From contig JAEPRB010000030.1 of assembly GCA_016758965.1 (NCBI GenBank), positions 186,001-250,000 of the forward strand: 64,000 nucleotides of DNA. Reading direction: 5' to 3'. The first letter of the stretch is position 1; each line of letters opens with the position of its first letter. A program made the position numbers and the translations under genes. The notes beneath the pieces were generated by a model. It had not been told where the DNA came from. It searched no databases and was given only the letters and a program-made list of their open reading frames with translations. Shown here in pieces: positions 34,151 through 46,619 of this stretch. The stretch comes from Circinella minor (taxonomy: Eukaryota; Mucoromycota; Mucoromycetes; Mucorales; Lichtheimiaceae).

Positions 34151-34330
34151 ATGCACGCCTTTATTAACCCAAGTGTCATACTCGTTGTTGTTTTAGCTTT
34201 TTTTACATTTTCTCACTCAGTTAATGCTGAGCCGCCAGCCGGCGGAGGAGGCGCTTCATTCGGGCAAGGAGAACCCTCCGGGTGCAATATTAAAGTAGAG
34301 CCAAACGGTTCAACAACTTGCGCTCCGTAA
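34151..34330 (+). CDS. Small secreted two-cysteine peptide, 59 aa
   Basis: Single-exon ORF starting at the ATG at 34151, which opens a signal peptide (core SVILVVVLAFFTF, then SVNA before EPP). The open frame extends upstream to 33992, but that part is polar and would bury the signal peptide, so the later start is preferred. The mature segment is Gly-rich (PPAGGGGASFGQGEPSG) and ends C-NI-KVE-PNGST-TC-AP. The cysteine spacing and the KVE and TC residues match the peptide at 8331-8537, whose mature region also carries a G-GE-type stretch before the first cysteine. No described family is recognised. Likely secreted; function unknown. Confidence 0.6.
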   Translation: MHAFINPSVILVVVLAFFTFSHSVNAEPPAGGGGASFGQGEPSGCNIKVEPNGSTTCAP

Positions 34331-35261
34331 AGAAAAAAAAAAAAACCTAACATATTATAAATGTTTACTGTTATTATTTTCATGGATTATAAAATAATAA
34401 TATTAGCTTCTTTTCCCCTTTATTATAGTTTATTATGAAAACATTTTTTAAAAATTGTGAAAATTATTTCCTTTGATGATTTGTCTTATTTTTCTTTATG
34501 ACTAGACTTATACACACTACTAATTAGACACTCTTCTGTTTCTACGTATATCGTAAATGTGTAAAGCTACCTAAATATATCTTGCCCAAATTTTGAAATC
34601 ATATTTACAATGTTACCGTAACTAATAAAAATGTTGTGTCTTGATAATGTCTAAGATAATTATATACTGTAAATAAGTTCCATGAATGGTTTATTAACTC
34701 CTGCCTCTGTGTATACGAGTTAGATTAGATTATACATAACACCACGCGATGTTTTTTTTTTTTTTATTTTTTACCATAACAAAATGACAAATATTTTCCT
34801 TGAAAATGCTGCGCATCGGTTTTGATTTTTATCTCCTGTGCACGTTTTGCTTTACATAAGTTAAACAGAGTATATATATAAGGCAAATATCTGAGCAATT
34901 ATAAGTATAAATATATTATATACGTTTTGTGTAAGCAAGTAATGAATGTCTTACTCTTCTTTTGTTAAAAAATACTATACTGTAAGATTTATCAAATCAG
35001 TGTCACGAAAATTCAAAGAAGGAAATGTAACAAGGAAAGTAACAATAGTAATCTTTCAAATCATGAAATGCACTAACTAACCACAGTGACTTTTTTTTAT
35101 GTTTCCATGACTATCATTGCTATGACAACAATAACAATAACAATAATTATAGAATAATTTAGAGTTTGTATATTAAAAAAGAGACTAGGAACACTGATTT
35201 AAGTATATACAACAAAATTGAATCTTTTCATTATTTGATCTACTTGAAAACCTTCTACGTA
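34331..35261. other. Intergenic, AT-rich
   Basis: About 930 bp following the secreted peptide gene. No gene or RNA seen. Confidence 0.4.
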
Positions 35262-35547
35262 CAGTAGATCTCCGGTTTTTGGAAGGAAGTGTCACAAAAC
35301 ACTTAGTAAACCCTGCAAATCGCAAATTGCAAAAGATATTTTATCGATTTGCATTAACCGGGGGAAATTTATAGTGTATTGAAGACATTGATAAAAAAAA
35401 AAAGTATATGCCCACATAATATATAAACTGGAACTGTCACCTATAAAGATTTGAACTGTGAGATATCCATTCACGCTAATTTGAAAACCCCGAGTTCCGC
35501 AAATTTTTTGAAGGAAGTGTCGCCTTGCAAAATCCGGGGGTCAACTG
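35262..35547. mobile_element. Diverged pogo-like MITE (third copy, different subfamily)
   Basis: A 286-bp non-coding element starting CAGTAGATCTCCGGTTTTTG and ending TCCGGGGGTCAACTG, with TA on each side (35260-35261 and 35548-35549). The termini resemble those of the elements at 10008 and 12759, but the interior does not. A subterminal GAAGGAAGTGTC occurs near both ends (about 35281 and 35510) in direct orientation. Confidence 0.65.
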
Positions 35548-35549
35548 TA

Positions 35550-38307
35550 AACATTTTCAAACGTGTTATCCATCGGTGTAGACCATATAAGTACATCATA
35601 CTAAAGAGCAGCTTGGTCCAATAATTGTTGTAATTATTAGCTTGTGCTTCTCTTATTGAATTATACTAAAGGCGCAACTGAAGACACAAGTAAAGTAATC
35701 GAGTATACTGACCTTGCTGTGATTCTTATTAGTAATATGATCAAGCGGCGGGGCATGCCCTAGTTAGAGAGCCACGTCACTTATGAATCCTTTACGAGTC
35801 GATCTTAATTAAGTTGCTGTACTGAGGTGTATATACTTTAGGATAAAGTAGTAGTACAGACATGATGCTACTTCTTGGTCCAACATCAAATGTATTTATA
35901 AAGAAAACCGATAAGATAGCTTGGCATTTCAATGATAAAATAATCTTCCCACCCGACAAAGTTGCTTTATTGATTCTTGACGAATTAATATCCATACATG
36001 TTTTTCGTCACTGCTTATAGTTCCAAAGACATCATTTTAAGCTCTCTGGTTTCAATTGTTCTCTTGGGTTTTTATCTACTTAAACTTTATGGTGCTTAAA
36101 ATGCCCCTCTCAATTTATAGGGAATAAAAAACACTGTGAAGCACCATTACATGGCAAAGGTCATCCAGAAGTTGTTGTATAAAAATGTAAGTTAAAGCCA
36201 AGCTATTAGTGATTGAGGTTTGATATTATATATCAATAGTAATAGTATACGTATTTATTTTCTGGGTGACTTTCAAAAGAAATGGATCATAAGAATTATA
36301 CGTAGGTAATTTCTTTACCTGTTTTAAGTATACCGTATATGTCGTGGTCGGTATTCATCAACACCTTATGTTCTCAATATATAATACCTTTAAGAGAGCA
36401 TTTCTCATAACATGTGGAGGGAAAAAAAGGAAATGTAACTTTACTGTTCGAATTATGAGAAGTCATGCTAGAAGAGAAAGAAGAATAAAAAAGAGAAAAG
36501 AGTGAGGGGCTGACGAAAAGAAGAAATGAGTCGGTTTTATAGTGTACTTTTCCATCTAATCATCTAAATTACTTTGATATAGTTCTTTCAATTGTTAGAG
36601 CTTAATTGATCAGGAAAATATAGATTATTGAGACTACAGAATGGTTTACGACGACAATAACAATGCTACGTATTTTTTATTTTTTACATTTAAGTTATGC
36701 AGCGATGTCATGATATGTTTTGCTTTTTTATGCAAGTTCAGCATGATCTTTACATATAGGGGCTGGGTCATTTTTTTAATAACATGCAAAGAACTTTCTT
36801 TGGTTACCGAAAACTTTGAAAAAAGTATCCTTGACATATTTTTAGTATCACATCAGCATAATACATGTATCATAAAAAGAGTACGTAGTATGAGGAGGTA
36901 TATCCACATAGAATATATACTGGGGGGAAGGAAATGTCGGTCAACGTTCATGCTACTGTACGTATGCGCCACCTGACAGATGGATTTTAAGGAGGTCCAT
37001 AAAACTTTTAAAGATAAAAAAAAACTGAACGTGAGATTACCAATATAATTATCGCTGTTACTTATATACAGTAAAAAAAAGTTAAATAGTGGTTGTAAAT
37101 CAAAAATGATAATTATGCGTAAATGTTCTACGTATTTATAATACCAACAGCGATTTTATACGTAAAAAGAAAAGGGTATATGATAGCTCAACGTACGTAC
37201 CCGTGGGATAACAGATAAATAACGTTATAAATTATTTTAAGTTGATCAGAAGACTACTTTACATGCATGGAGCGTATCCCAAAAAAAGTAAGGTTGATAC
37301 GTAGGATCAAACGTCGAACTTTTATACACAACCTTTTTAAAATGATCTGTCAGACATGTTACTGTATAGTCAACAAATAAACTTTCTGCATAAAAATTAA
37401 AACGGGTTTTTTCTTTACTCTTTGATGTTTTTTAGTGCTACATTATGCAAACGTAAATGTTAAAGTTATTTACCAAGGAATATCAGTCTATGTCTTTGTC
37501 CTTTATCGCTGGTAAATTAATGATACCCGTCATTATGAACTAGATAAGGACAACCTAAGGCAAAATAGACACGCGTTATATTTTTGAGAAAATCATAAAG
37601 AAATGTAGTGGTGAATATAATTAACCTTTATTAAGATAAAGCAATTGTTATGTTAATTTTTACATGATATCATTTTTTTTGTAATATTTTTTATAGGTAG
37701 CTTTCAGCATCACGAGAAGAAGGTAAAAAAAAAAAAAAAAAAAAAAAAAACTGGAACAAGTTCTTGAATAAGCCGGTGTCCATGGATTCATCCTGCTGTA
37801 TCCAATTAACAATTATTCTTAGATGAGTACACTACTTCAAGATGCAAAAATAATGCTCAAATTATAATTACTACGTAACAGCAATAAAAAACGTAGAATT
37901 TGTTATTTTTTTTTTTTGCTGTTATTAATAATTGTTAATAGGTAGACAGGTCCTTGATGATCCTAAATAAAAACTACATCACCATGCACGTTTTCTGGCA
38001 AATATAGATGTGTTATACACTATATTTTCTTTTTCAGCCTGTTTACGCAAAATATCAATTGGTATAGAAATTTTTTATTACACAGGGAAATTTAATGGGA
38101 TACGTATATATTATGTAGACTTTAATTGACGTAGTATTCATTTGATGTATTATGATAAATGTCCTTACGCAACAAATGTTTTTTCTTTGTCTTGATACGT
38201 AGCCTACGTTATTAAAGTCTAGAAATGATCATATAAATGAACGATATTATATGTATTTCTAGTAATTTACGTACTATAATACATCACTTACAGTATGTGG
38301 TGAAATA
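35550..38307. other. AT-rich region with no supported gene
   Basis: About 2.8 kb. An A(26) run occurs at 37725-37750. Short open frames (for example minus 35792-35995 and plus 36641-36976) show no domain or splice support. A short plus-strand stretch near 36139-36170 translates EAPLHGKGHPEVVV, which could be a scrap of an old transposase, but the flanks do not support it. TACGTA words are frequent. Confidence 0.4.
37725..37750. repeat. A(26) homopolymer
   Basis: Run of 26 A in a gene-poor spacer. It follows CACGAGAAGAAGGT and precedes CTGGAACAAG; no transposon body is recognised before it. Confidence 0.9.
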
Positions 38308-39000
38308 ATGATTTTTCTCTTTTTATTGTACGTACTACTTCACACAATTCGCGCTTATCATCTTCCAAACAATACCTTACTTTTTCAACTTCGTTCACAC
38401 CTCATCACATCAAAAAATAGTCAATGGAACATCTTACATCAATCAGATCTTTGGCAACGTCTTAATTTACCCAGAGCTGAAACTGATCATAACACCCTCA
38501 AACAAGAAATCAATAATTTCTGCACATTTATACTTTTTAAAAAAATGCTATAACATCCAAACACTAAAAGGCTATCTGCTTGCCGCCAGTATATACCTAT
38601 TGATCCAATACTGTGGCTCCCGATGACACCTAGTGACTGTAGTCGTGTGGTTCGCTGACGTATTGGTTTTCTTCCCGGTAAACCTATTCAATGTTGGTGT
38701 CTTCACTATGGCGCGCTTACCACCATCTCTCATCTTATGGATTGCTTTCACGTACATTCCCTTCTTGACGTACCACATACTGTGACCATCGACCCAATCT
38801 CTTATATTCTGAATAAACTTCTAAAAAAAACCCCGCCACAACAACAAAAACAAAACGATTACTGGACCCGAATATGGCCACTTATTTGTTCACTTCTCTG
38901 TGACATCGATTACTGCTGTCACCTCAATCAAGAATTTTCAGCCAGCAAAGATCCAGATCCCAGCCGGCATTTAGTTATATGAATCAATACTGTAGAAAAA
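38308..39000 (+). pseudogene. Relic of a non-LTR retrotransposon (LINE) ORF2 C-terminus
   Basis: One reading frame carries coherent protein for about 225 codons with two in-frame stops (38551 TAA, about 38657 TGA). Blocks are HTIRAYHLPNNTLL, HLITSKNSQWNILHQ, MTPSDCSRVVR-RIGFLPGKPIQCWC, MDCFHVHSLLDVPHT, DPISYILNKL and WPLICSLLCDIDYCCH. From memory these resemble the C-terminal region of LINE-type polymerases in mucoralean genomes (R-R-GWLPGG-P-CP, H-CL-MH-RLQMP, DPLSFLLN, WP-IC-IL-E-DY). About 175 bp after the last block an A(27) tract (39174-39200) may be the element's poly-A tail. GC content is above the surrounding spacer. No reverse-transcriptase core is present, so the copy is 5'-truncated and dead. 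Confidence 0.55.
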
Positions 39001-39200
39001 AATCCTTTTCACTACGTACAACACAAGCATTCACTTGACACCACAAACAACACCAGTAGCAACAACAATAACTGGAACAACTGCGACAACTCTCACCTTC
39101 ATCAGGAAGCAGAATAATAATTTCTTCTTTTTCCCTCTGACCCCAGCACCCTTCTACTAATATTTTATATATCAAAAAAAAAAAAAAAAAAAAAAAAAAA

Positions 39201-42200
39201 GCTCTACGTACCTTCTCTTTGCCTTTACATTTTTCCTTATTGTCCTTAAGGTTTTTCATATCTCTTTGCTAACAGGACCGGACTAGAGCAGCGGATATGT
39301 CCTATTAAGACGCAGCGTTCACTTATAGTCATTTATTTATTTTTCTCTTCTTCTCTTTTCTTATGAATAAAATTTAATCTAATTCGCACAATGTGAAATT
39401 TTAATATGCAGTATGAAACAAAATACCAAAAAGGTAATAATCGAAAAGTTGCATTCTTTGCTATTACCAAAGAAAAAGAGGATCAGCGAGAAGTTAAAAT
39501 ATATCCTTCTTTTCTTTTCTTCTTTTTTTTTTTCCCGATCATCTTCAAACTAACGTAAAACTATATTCCTTATAAATAATAGTCAGCATATTTCTTCTTG
39601 TCAAATTCAGAAAACAGCAGAAAAGACAGTATCATAGGTATCTTATTTTTTTTTTTCATTCATTTTCTCCGAGATATTTGTATTATAACCATTACTTAGT
39701 ACAGCTATGTTAATCCATTATTGATTCTGAATATGTAAAAATATATGCACAACAATCTATCTTATTATACTTACTATTATAGTATATACTTATCTGAAAG
39801 AGTAAATTCCTTTTATATTTTATCAATATTGATCTTCTCGAAGAATGTAAACTAATCAAAATAATATGTGATAATGGGGCTTTTCATTATTTAGTAAAAA
39901 AGAAAAAAAAAATGACTTGTATGGTATGATTTTTTCGTCTTATTTTAAGATAGGATTGATAAGTAAAATTTGAATGAATTATCAGATCATATGACGAGGA
40001 TCACTCGTTTATCATTCTAAAAATATATTAAACAGCCAAATAATATCCCCCAAAGTAAAGAAAAACCCCAACCTTCTTTTTTCATTGCTTTGCCAATGTT
40101 TCTCCACTTTCATTCACCGATAACCGAACTTTTTACATACCAACACATTTTTCAACCTAGAGTAACTATATACTCTTTCTTATTGATTTCGAATACTAAT
40201 TGACGTGGTCTACTTAATATACAACAATATATAATATTATCTTTTTAATCACAAGTAAAAAGATGTAAGCAATAGCCGTTCAATTCGTAAATATAAATTT
40301 CATGCCATTCCAATAAAAATTGCAATAAGAAGTCATATTCATTTGTAATATATATGACGGTAAACTATAATACGTATCTAATAATGTACTATATAATCTT
40401 GGTTGACGAGGGAGGGGGGGGAGAGAAATAAAATAATACATATACATGATAGTTCCAATTAAAGAAATAAAAAGAAAATTCTACTACGTACGTATATTGA
40501 CATATATGTATCACTTATCGTAACGACACATTGACAATGTATGGTCTATATTATAATCAAGCATATTGCATAAAAATTGAAGAGAGTAAAGGAGAAACAC
40601 ACAGTTGAGTGTATAAAGACAGATCAGCAATTACCCGAGTAATAGGAGAGTAAACGATGATATATACATAAATACGTAAAAGAAAAAAAAACAATATATT
40701 ATTATCAACTTTTTTTACTCGTATCTTGCGACATTGCTGATCGTTTTAAACAAGTCCAAAGTAAGATTCTTTTACATTTATTATGCAACAGCAATAAGGA
40801 GAAGGAAATATCTTACAAATAAAATGCCGTACCCTAAAGTTGTCAACCTTGTTTTTAGGAAGATCATATTGTACTACGTACGACATTTTGGAAAATCAAA
40901 AATGTCTGTGCATCTCTATTATTAATTTTTTATATACATATACTAACATTTAATATATATAAAAAAAATATAATTCAAACTAAATAAATTAAAAAAAAAG
41001 GTCCCTTGTTTAGTACGACACTAATAACAAGAACACTAAAAAAAAATCTCGTTGATAGACAGCGATCACTTTTTTTAATATATATGTATAAAAAAAATGA
41101 TGCAATATATAGAATTTAACCAACAAGACAGATGACAAATTTCCCGATAAAGAATATTTTTTTTAGTGAAGCAAGCATGGAATGTTGCTTAAAAGTTATA
41201 GAATGTTTCAAAAAGCGTAAGGGAGAAAATAAGTCGAAACTGCATTTTAAGGTATAAGTATTTTTTTAACAAAGTATCTAAATGTTCCATAGATCACGAT
41301 TAGAGCTTACTTAAATATAATAAAGAATGTACATCAATGTACTAATGTATATATTAACAAGTAGACCTATATTTCTGTTATACTAACGAACTATGATAAG
41401 ACCGATCAATGCATAAACATAAGTTAAAATGCACGGGCCAGATAACCTTTTTTTTTTTTTTTCATAGCTTGTAAGAAAGAATAAAGAAAAAGCACATTTT
41501 TTAAAAACAAAATAATCAAAAAATCAACCCAAAACATGTGTTTTGTAGAACTGATGCTTGAGAAGGTTAGGAAAGAAGGTTCAACTTTTTAGGCGCTAGG
41601 TAGTTTTTCTTACTTTAGTAAATTTCTCTGTCTTAGGGCTCTTTGCTTTGTAGGAGCTTCGTTTTTTTCAATCTTTATTATTACCGGGTTTCTCCTCCCC
41701 CACCCCCTACTTTTTTTTTTGGGAATCCTTTAAATTTTTCTCCTTTTCCTCCAGTAAATCTATCTGTAAACCCAACAGAAAAAAAAAAAAAAGCAGAAAA
41801 AAATAAATTAAATGGTTCGATCGCAAGAAATAAAAAAAAAAAATATATTCATGGAACTTTTTTTTTCTATTTTAAGTTCTAGGCGTTTCCATCAAAATAC
41901 TATTGTTGTCAATCAAAAAAAATTTTTTTTTTTTTTTTTTGTGCTTCGTATTTTATTTATTTATTTATACATGTATAATAAAATTAAGAGATGAATATTG
42001 ATGTTTATTATTATTATTGTTTTATTACTATTATAGTATAATGGAAAAATAGACCTCCGTTTATGCGAGAGAAAGAAAACTATTATAGAAATCCAATATC
42101 GGGGGGCAACTTAAGCTTTTATAGTATAAACGTACGTGCGGGTGTGTGTAACCTTGTTTTTTTTTTTCACAATGGTAAAAAAAAAAAAAAAAAACAGGTT

Positions 42201-44248
42201 ACTATTTGATCAAAGAAATAAATAAAGAGCTTACAAAAAAAAAAAAAAAAACAATTAATCTTATGGATTTTTATTTCTTGTAACAGGTGCTAATAATATT
42301 TTAGTATAAATATTACGTATATAACTATAGTAATTCATTTATTTTACAAAAGGAGAAAAGAGTTCGTTACTCAGCTTTTCTATCATGGTAGTACTATGTG
42401 ACACATTTAGATTTTTTTTTATCTGAGAAATCAATACAAAAGTTGAAAACCTAAATATTTTTTTTTTTTATAATAATATACTATACTATGAAGCTGTCAT
42501 TTTTTTTTTTTTTTATAGTATCATAATTTTGTTTTGGTGACCTTATATAAAAATAACACAAAAAGCTTATGCACAATAGATGCAGAACAACTAATATATT
42601 ATCTTTTATAATTATGCAATTATATTATTTTTCTTTTTATACAATTGCATTCTTATAAGTGGAAATGATTTTTAGGGGTTTTTTCCAAGAAAAATGAATA
42701 GAAATAGGGGGTCAATAACAACCATCACTATGGAAGTTAATAAATATTATAACGACCAGTACAATATTAAAACCTGATGAAAAAGTCATAGTAACAAAAA
42801 GATCTATCTATTAGAATGGTGGGAAAAAAAAAACCGATTATCAATTTTTGATAGATATCGAAAAAATAAAAAGTTTGTTTGAACACAAGAAACTCGTTTT
42901 TATTTAATTGACTTGTGATGTAAATTATGTATGTAGATTTATGAATAAAAACCCAATGAAAAAAAAAAGATTTGGAGGAACTAAAGCTGCAGGGTTCAAT
43001 AGATATTCACCAATAACTTTGTTCAAGTCTATTAGAATAATAATAATAATAGTAATAGCAATAATAAAAGAATGGTAGCAAAAGTACATGTGTTTTATTA
43101 GATTGAAAAATATATATATGTATATATTCCAAAAGCTCGGGCAACAACGGAGTTTTGTTCAAAATAGCCAACAAGCACACACATAACACAAATGCACGAA
43201 CCCGCACTCTAAACTGCCAAAAAAAAACAAAAAAAAAAAAAAAACATAGTGTATCTTATAACATGGATAGAATACAAAAGTGTGTGTAAAATAGTCACAG
43301 TTTGTGCAATGGTTGTTATTATTATTTTTTGTTGTTCTCCCTCCCACACCCATAACATAACATATAAATAATATGACCGCACTAAGCTTTATTTTTCTGT
43401 TTGGTTCTTTGTTATTTAGTATTATAGCTTTTTTATATATACTATTATGTTGCAGTAGTACAACTCGAAAAAAAAAAAAAAAAAACTGAGTTAATATTTC
43501 CGCCCTTTTTCAACTTCACGCGTAAAAAAAAACAAAAGTGATGTGTTGTTTTCTATATAATAATAATAGAATTATGAGGATGCCCATAAAAAAAAAAGGG
43601 ATTTCATGTATAATGTATTGTTGTTATGCTGTATAAAAACAAAGTTTTATTTTATCTTATGCATTTCATATTTAAGCAAAATAGCCAAAAAAAAAAGAAA
43701 AGAAAAGAACCGAAGTTTGCCGGTCCTAACTTGCTCTTGACTTCCCCCTTCACTCATCTGGAATATGTTGACTCTTTTGCCGCACCAAACACTCACATCA
43801 ACAAATTCACACCTTTCTTTCTTTTGTTGTTTTTTTTTTCTTCTTCCCCTTCCTCGTGTTTTTTTTTTCTCTTTTATAAACCTTTTTTTTTTTTTTTTTT
43901 TTTACTATTACTACTACTACTTATTAATATTATTATTATTACTTATTTTGTTATTGTGATATAATATCTTGTGTTCGACAACCTTTTCTCTCCCTTCTAT
44001 TTTTTTTTTCGACACATAAAAAATCCAGGCAACCAAACAACTTTTTCTAATCAATCATTGCTATATCACGAAAATACCCTCACATATATATACATATACA
44101 TACACATATACACACACATACATACAACATAAACACAAACATACAACAATATAACATAGGAACAGAAAACTAATAAAAAACGTATACATATATATTAACT
44201 AAATAATATATATCTATACATAACGATATACATATCAACGATAAAACG
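39201..44248. other. Long AT-rich region and HSF promoter/5' UTR
   Basis: About 5 kb without a supported gene. There are many homopolymers, including A/T runs at 41449-41462, 41771-41783, 41921-41940, 42178-42194, 42236-42251 and 43878-43903. CT-rich sequence (43790-43880) and a CA/TA-rich stretch (44080-44240) directly precede the HSF start and probably form its promoter and long 5' UTR. TACGTA words cluster at 39000-40900. Confidence 0.5.
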
Positions 44249-46579
44249 ATGAATACCTTTTCTTCTTCTTCGTCTGTCGATACTCACTCAACACAGCCAC
44301 CTGATTTGGACTCTATGGCATTCTCAGCTGCTAATATGCAAACTTCTGTTTCCCCATTACCATCGTCATCCTTACACACGAGCCATCACATTTCTTTGCA
44401 ACATCCTACTTCGGAAACTTATGATCATAATTCCAACAATAACAACCGTAATAGTAATACCCATAGTAACAATGATACTAGTAACACCCACAATAATCCA
44501 GTCCTTACGCGCCTAACAAGAAATAATAATACAACTGTTGTACCACCACCCATGATGCACGATTATTGGCATGGTCAAACACCCCTTTTGCTTCACAATG
44601 ATTCATTACGAGGTGATTTGGATAGTATTGAAGTAAATCATTCAGAACGCGGAATTGCTGGCTTCGTGTCAAAATTATATCAGTATGTCGTTCTTTTTCT
44701 ACCTTTACCTTTTAAACACATTATTTGAATAACTCTTTTTTTTTTTTTTATGATGCTATTGATGATAATCATAAATAATAATCGATAATATTATGTACAT
44801 ATATTTTCCACGCTTTTTTGTAGGAGTTTACAAGCCCCTGATGATGGTCAGAAATACGCACGTTGGTGCAAACATGACGGCAAAGATATGTTTATCATTG
44901 AATGTATTCCTAGTAAGTTATTAAGCATCTCTCCCTTCATAGACAGACATACACAAACATATACATCCCCCCCTTCTTCTCTTCTTATTTACTCTATCCT
45001 CCCCCACACAAAAAGACTGATCTCTTTTTTTTTTTTTTACTTTGACAAATTTCATCTCCCCCCTCTTCTCTTCTCGATTCTCTTTTTACCATCACCCCCG
45101 CTTCTTCTTCGTACTTTGTCTTCTACCCCCAAAATATATGCAATTCTAAAAACCCCTTTCTCTTTTTTTTTATTTCTTACCATACTCCCATAATTGATGA
45201 CTTATATTCTCTTACTCTCCCTTTCTTTGGTCCTTTTTTCTTTTTTTTTTTTTTTCCGTTTTCAAAAAAAAAAAAAAATCCCCCTTTAAAATCACTCTCC
45301 CCCCCCCTTTTTTTTCTTTTTTAGTTAAAGGGATTATATATATATTATTACTTGATCTGGTTATTAAAGGGATCTTCATATTATTTTTTATAGAATTCAC
45401 TGAAGTTGTATTACCACGATTATTCAAACATTGCAAATTTGCTTCATTTGTACGTCAACTTAATGTAAGTATCCCATATAACAAATGTAATATAGAAAAA
45501 ACAAAATATTTGTTAAATCTATCTACCTATCTTTGAAATAAATCATATTTTTCATTCAAAACCTCAATTTATATACATTTCAATATATTAGATTTACGGT
45601 TTTCAGCGTGACACAGACGCTCGAAAGACTAAAGACACTAAAGATAAAGAATCGTGTCGTTGGCATCATCCCTATTTTCGTCCAGGTCGACGTGATTTAT
45701 TTCATTTAATTCGACGTAAGGCTGCTCGATATCCGAGACCAAAACGAGTTAAAATTGACGAAGATCCAGCTACCATTGTTAACGTTGGTTCTGGTGACGA
45801 AGACTCCGATATCGAAATGAATAATAGTAGTATTCTTGATGACCGTCGTCGATCTTCTTCTGTATCTTCTATATCTCAGCAACCACAAGAAAATTTTAAT
45901 AATCATCGTCATCACAATCAACATCATCCACATCAACCCCATCATCAGCAACAACAGCAACAACAACAAAACGATACACCATTTCAAATGATGTATGAAG
46001 GGTTATCCGAACTTTCTGGCACTCCTACAAATACTACTACTACAACAACAATAAATAATAATAACAATAATAATAATTCTGTTACAACACCTACTCGAAC
46101 AAATGGAATAACAGCTACGTCACAATCAATTTCAATTCAAGAACAAAAGCAACATCTACCTTCACAACAACAACAAACACCTTCACAACAATCTTCCACT
46201 CAACAACAAACAGCATCACCTTATAATCCTCCTGGAGAGGCTGAATCCACTGATGCATATAATACAACACCTGTGTCTGAACCAACGGCAGTAGTAACAA
46301 CAACAACAACAGCCGTAGCTGGAAATCAATCCCAACATGTAGATTGGTTATCACAGCATAATGGACCGCTGGATCATCGGTTATTAACAGAACAAGATTT
46401 ACGTACTCAAGTAACTCAATTAAATCAATTATGTCAAGGTATGCGACGTTCATTTGATTTACAAATGAGAAAAGTTTATAAAATTATTGAGGATCAAGAA
46501 AGACGTTTGCAGTTTATTGAAACAGATACCTTCAGAGGTTCAAATCAAAATGTTTTGCAGCAACAGCAACAGCAACAGC

Positions 46580-46619
<40 letters not shown>

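Noticed and set aside
35792..35995. 67-aa minus-strand ORF near the third MITE
   Set aside because: Some coding-like residues but no domain, no splice partners and no repeat of the frame elsewhere in the window.
36139..36170. EAPLHGKGHPEVVV-like transposase scrap
   Set aside because: Only about 14 codons; neighbouring frames do not continue the similarity.
43765..43964. 112- and 64-aa plus-strand ORFs upstream of the HSF-type gene
   Set aside because: Translation of CT/T-rich leader sequence (poly-F, poly-L, poly-Y); no conserved content.
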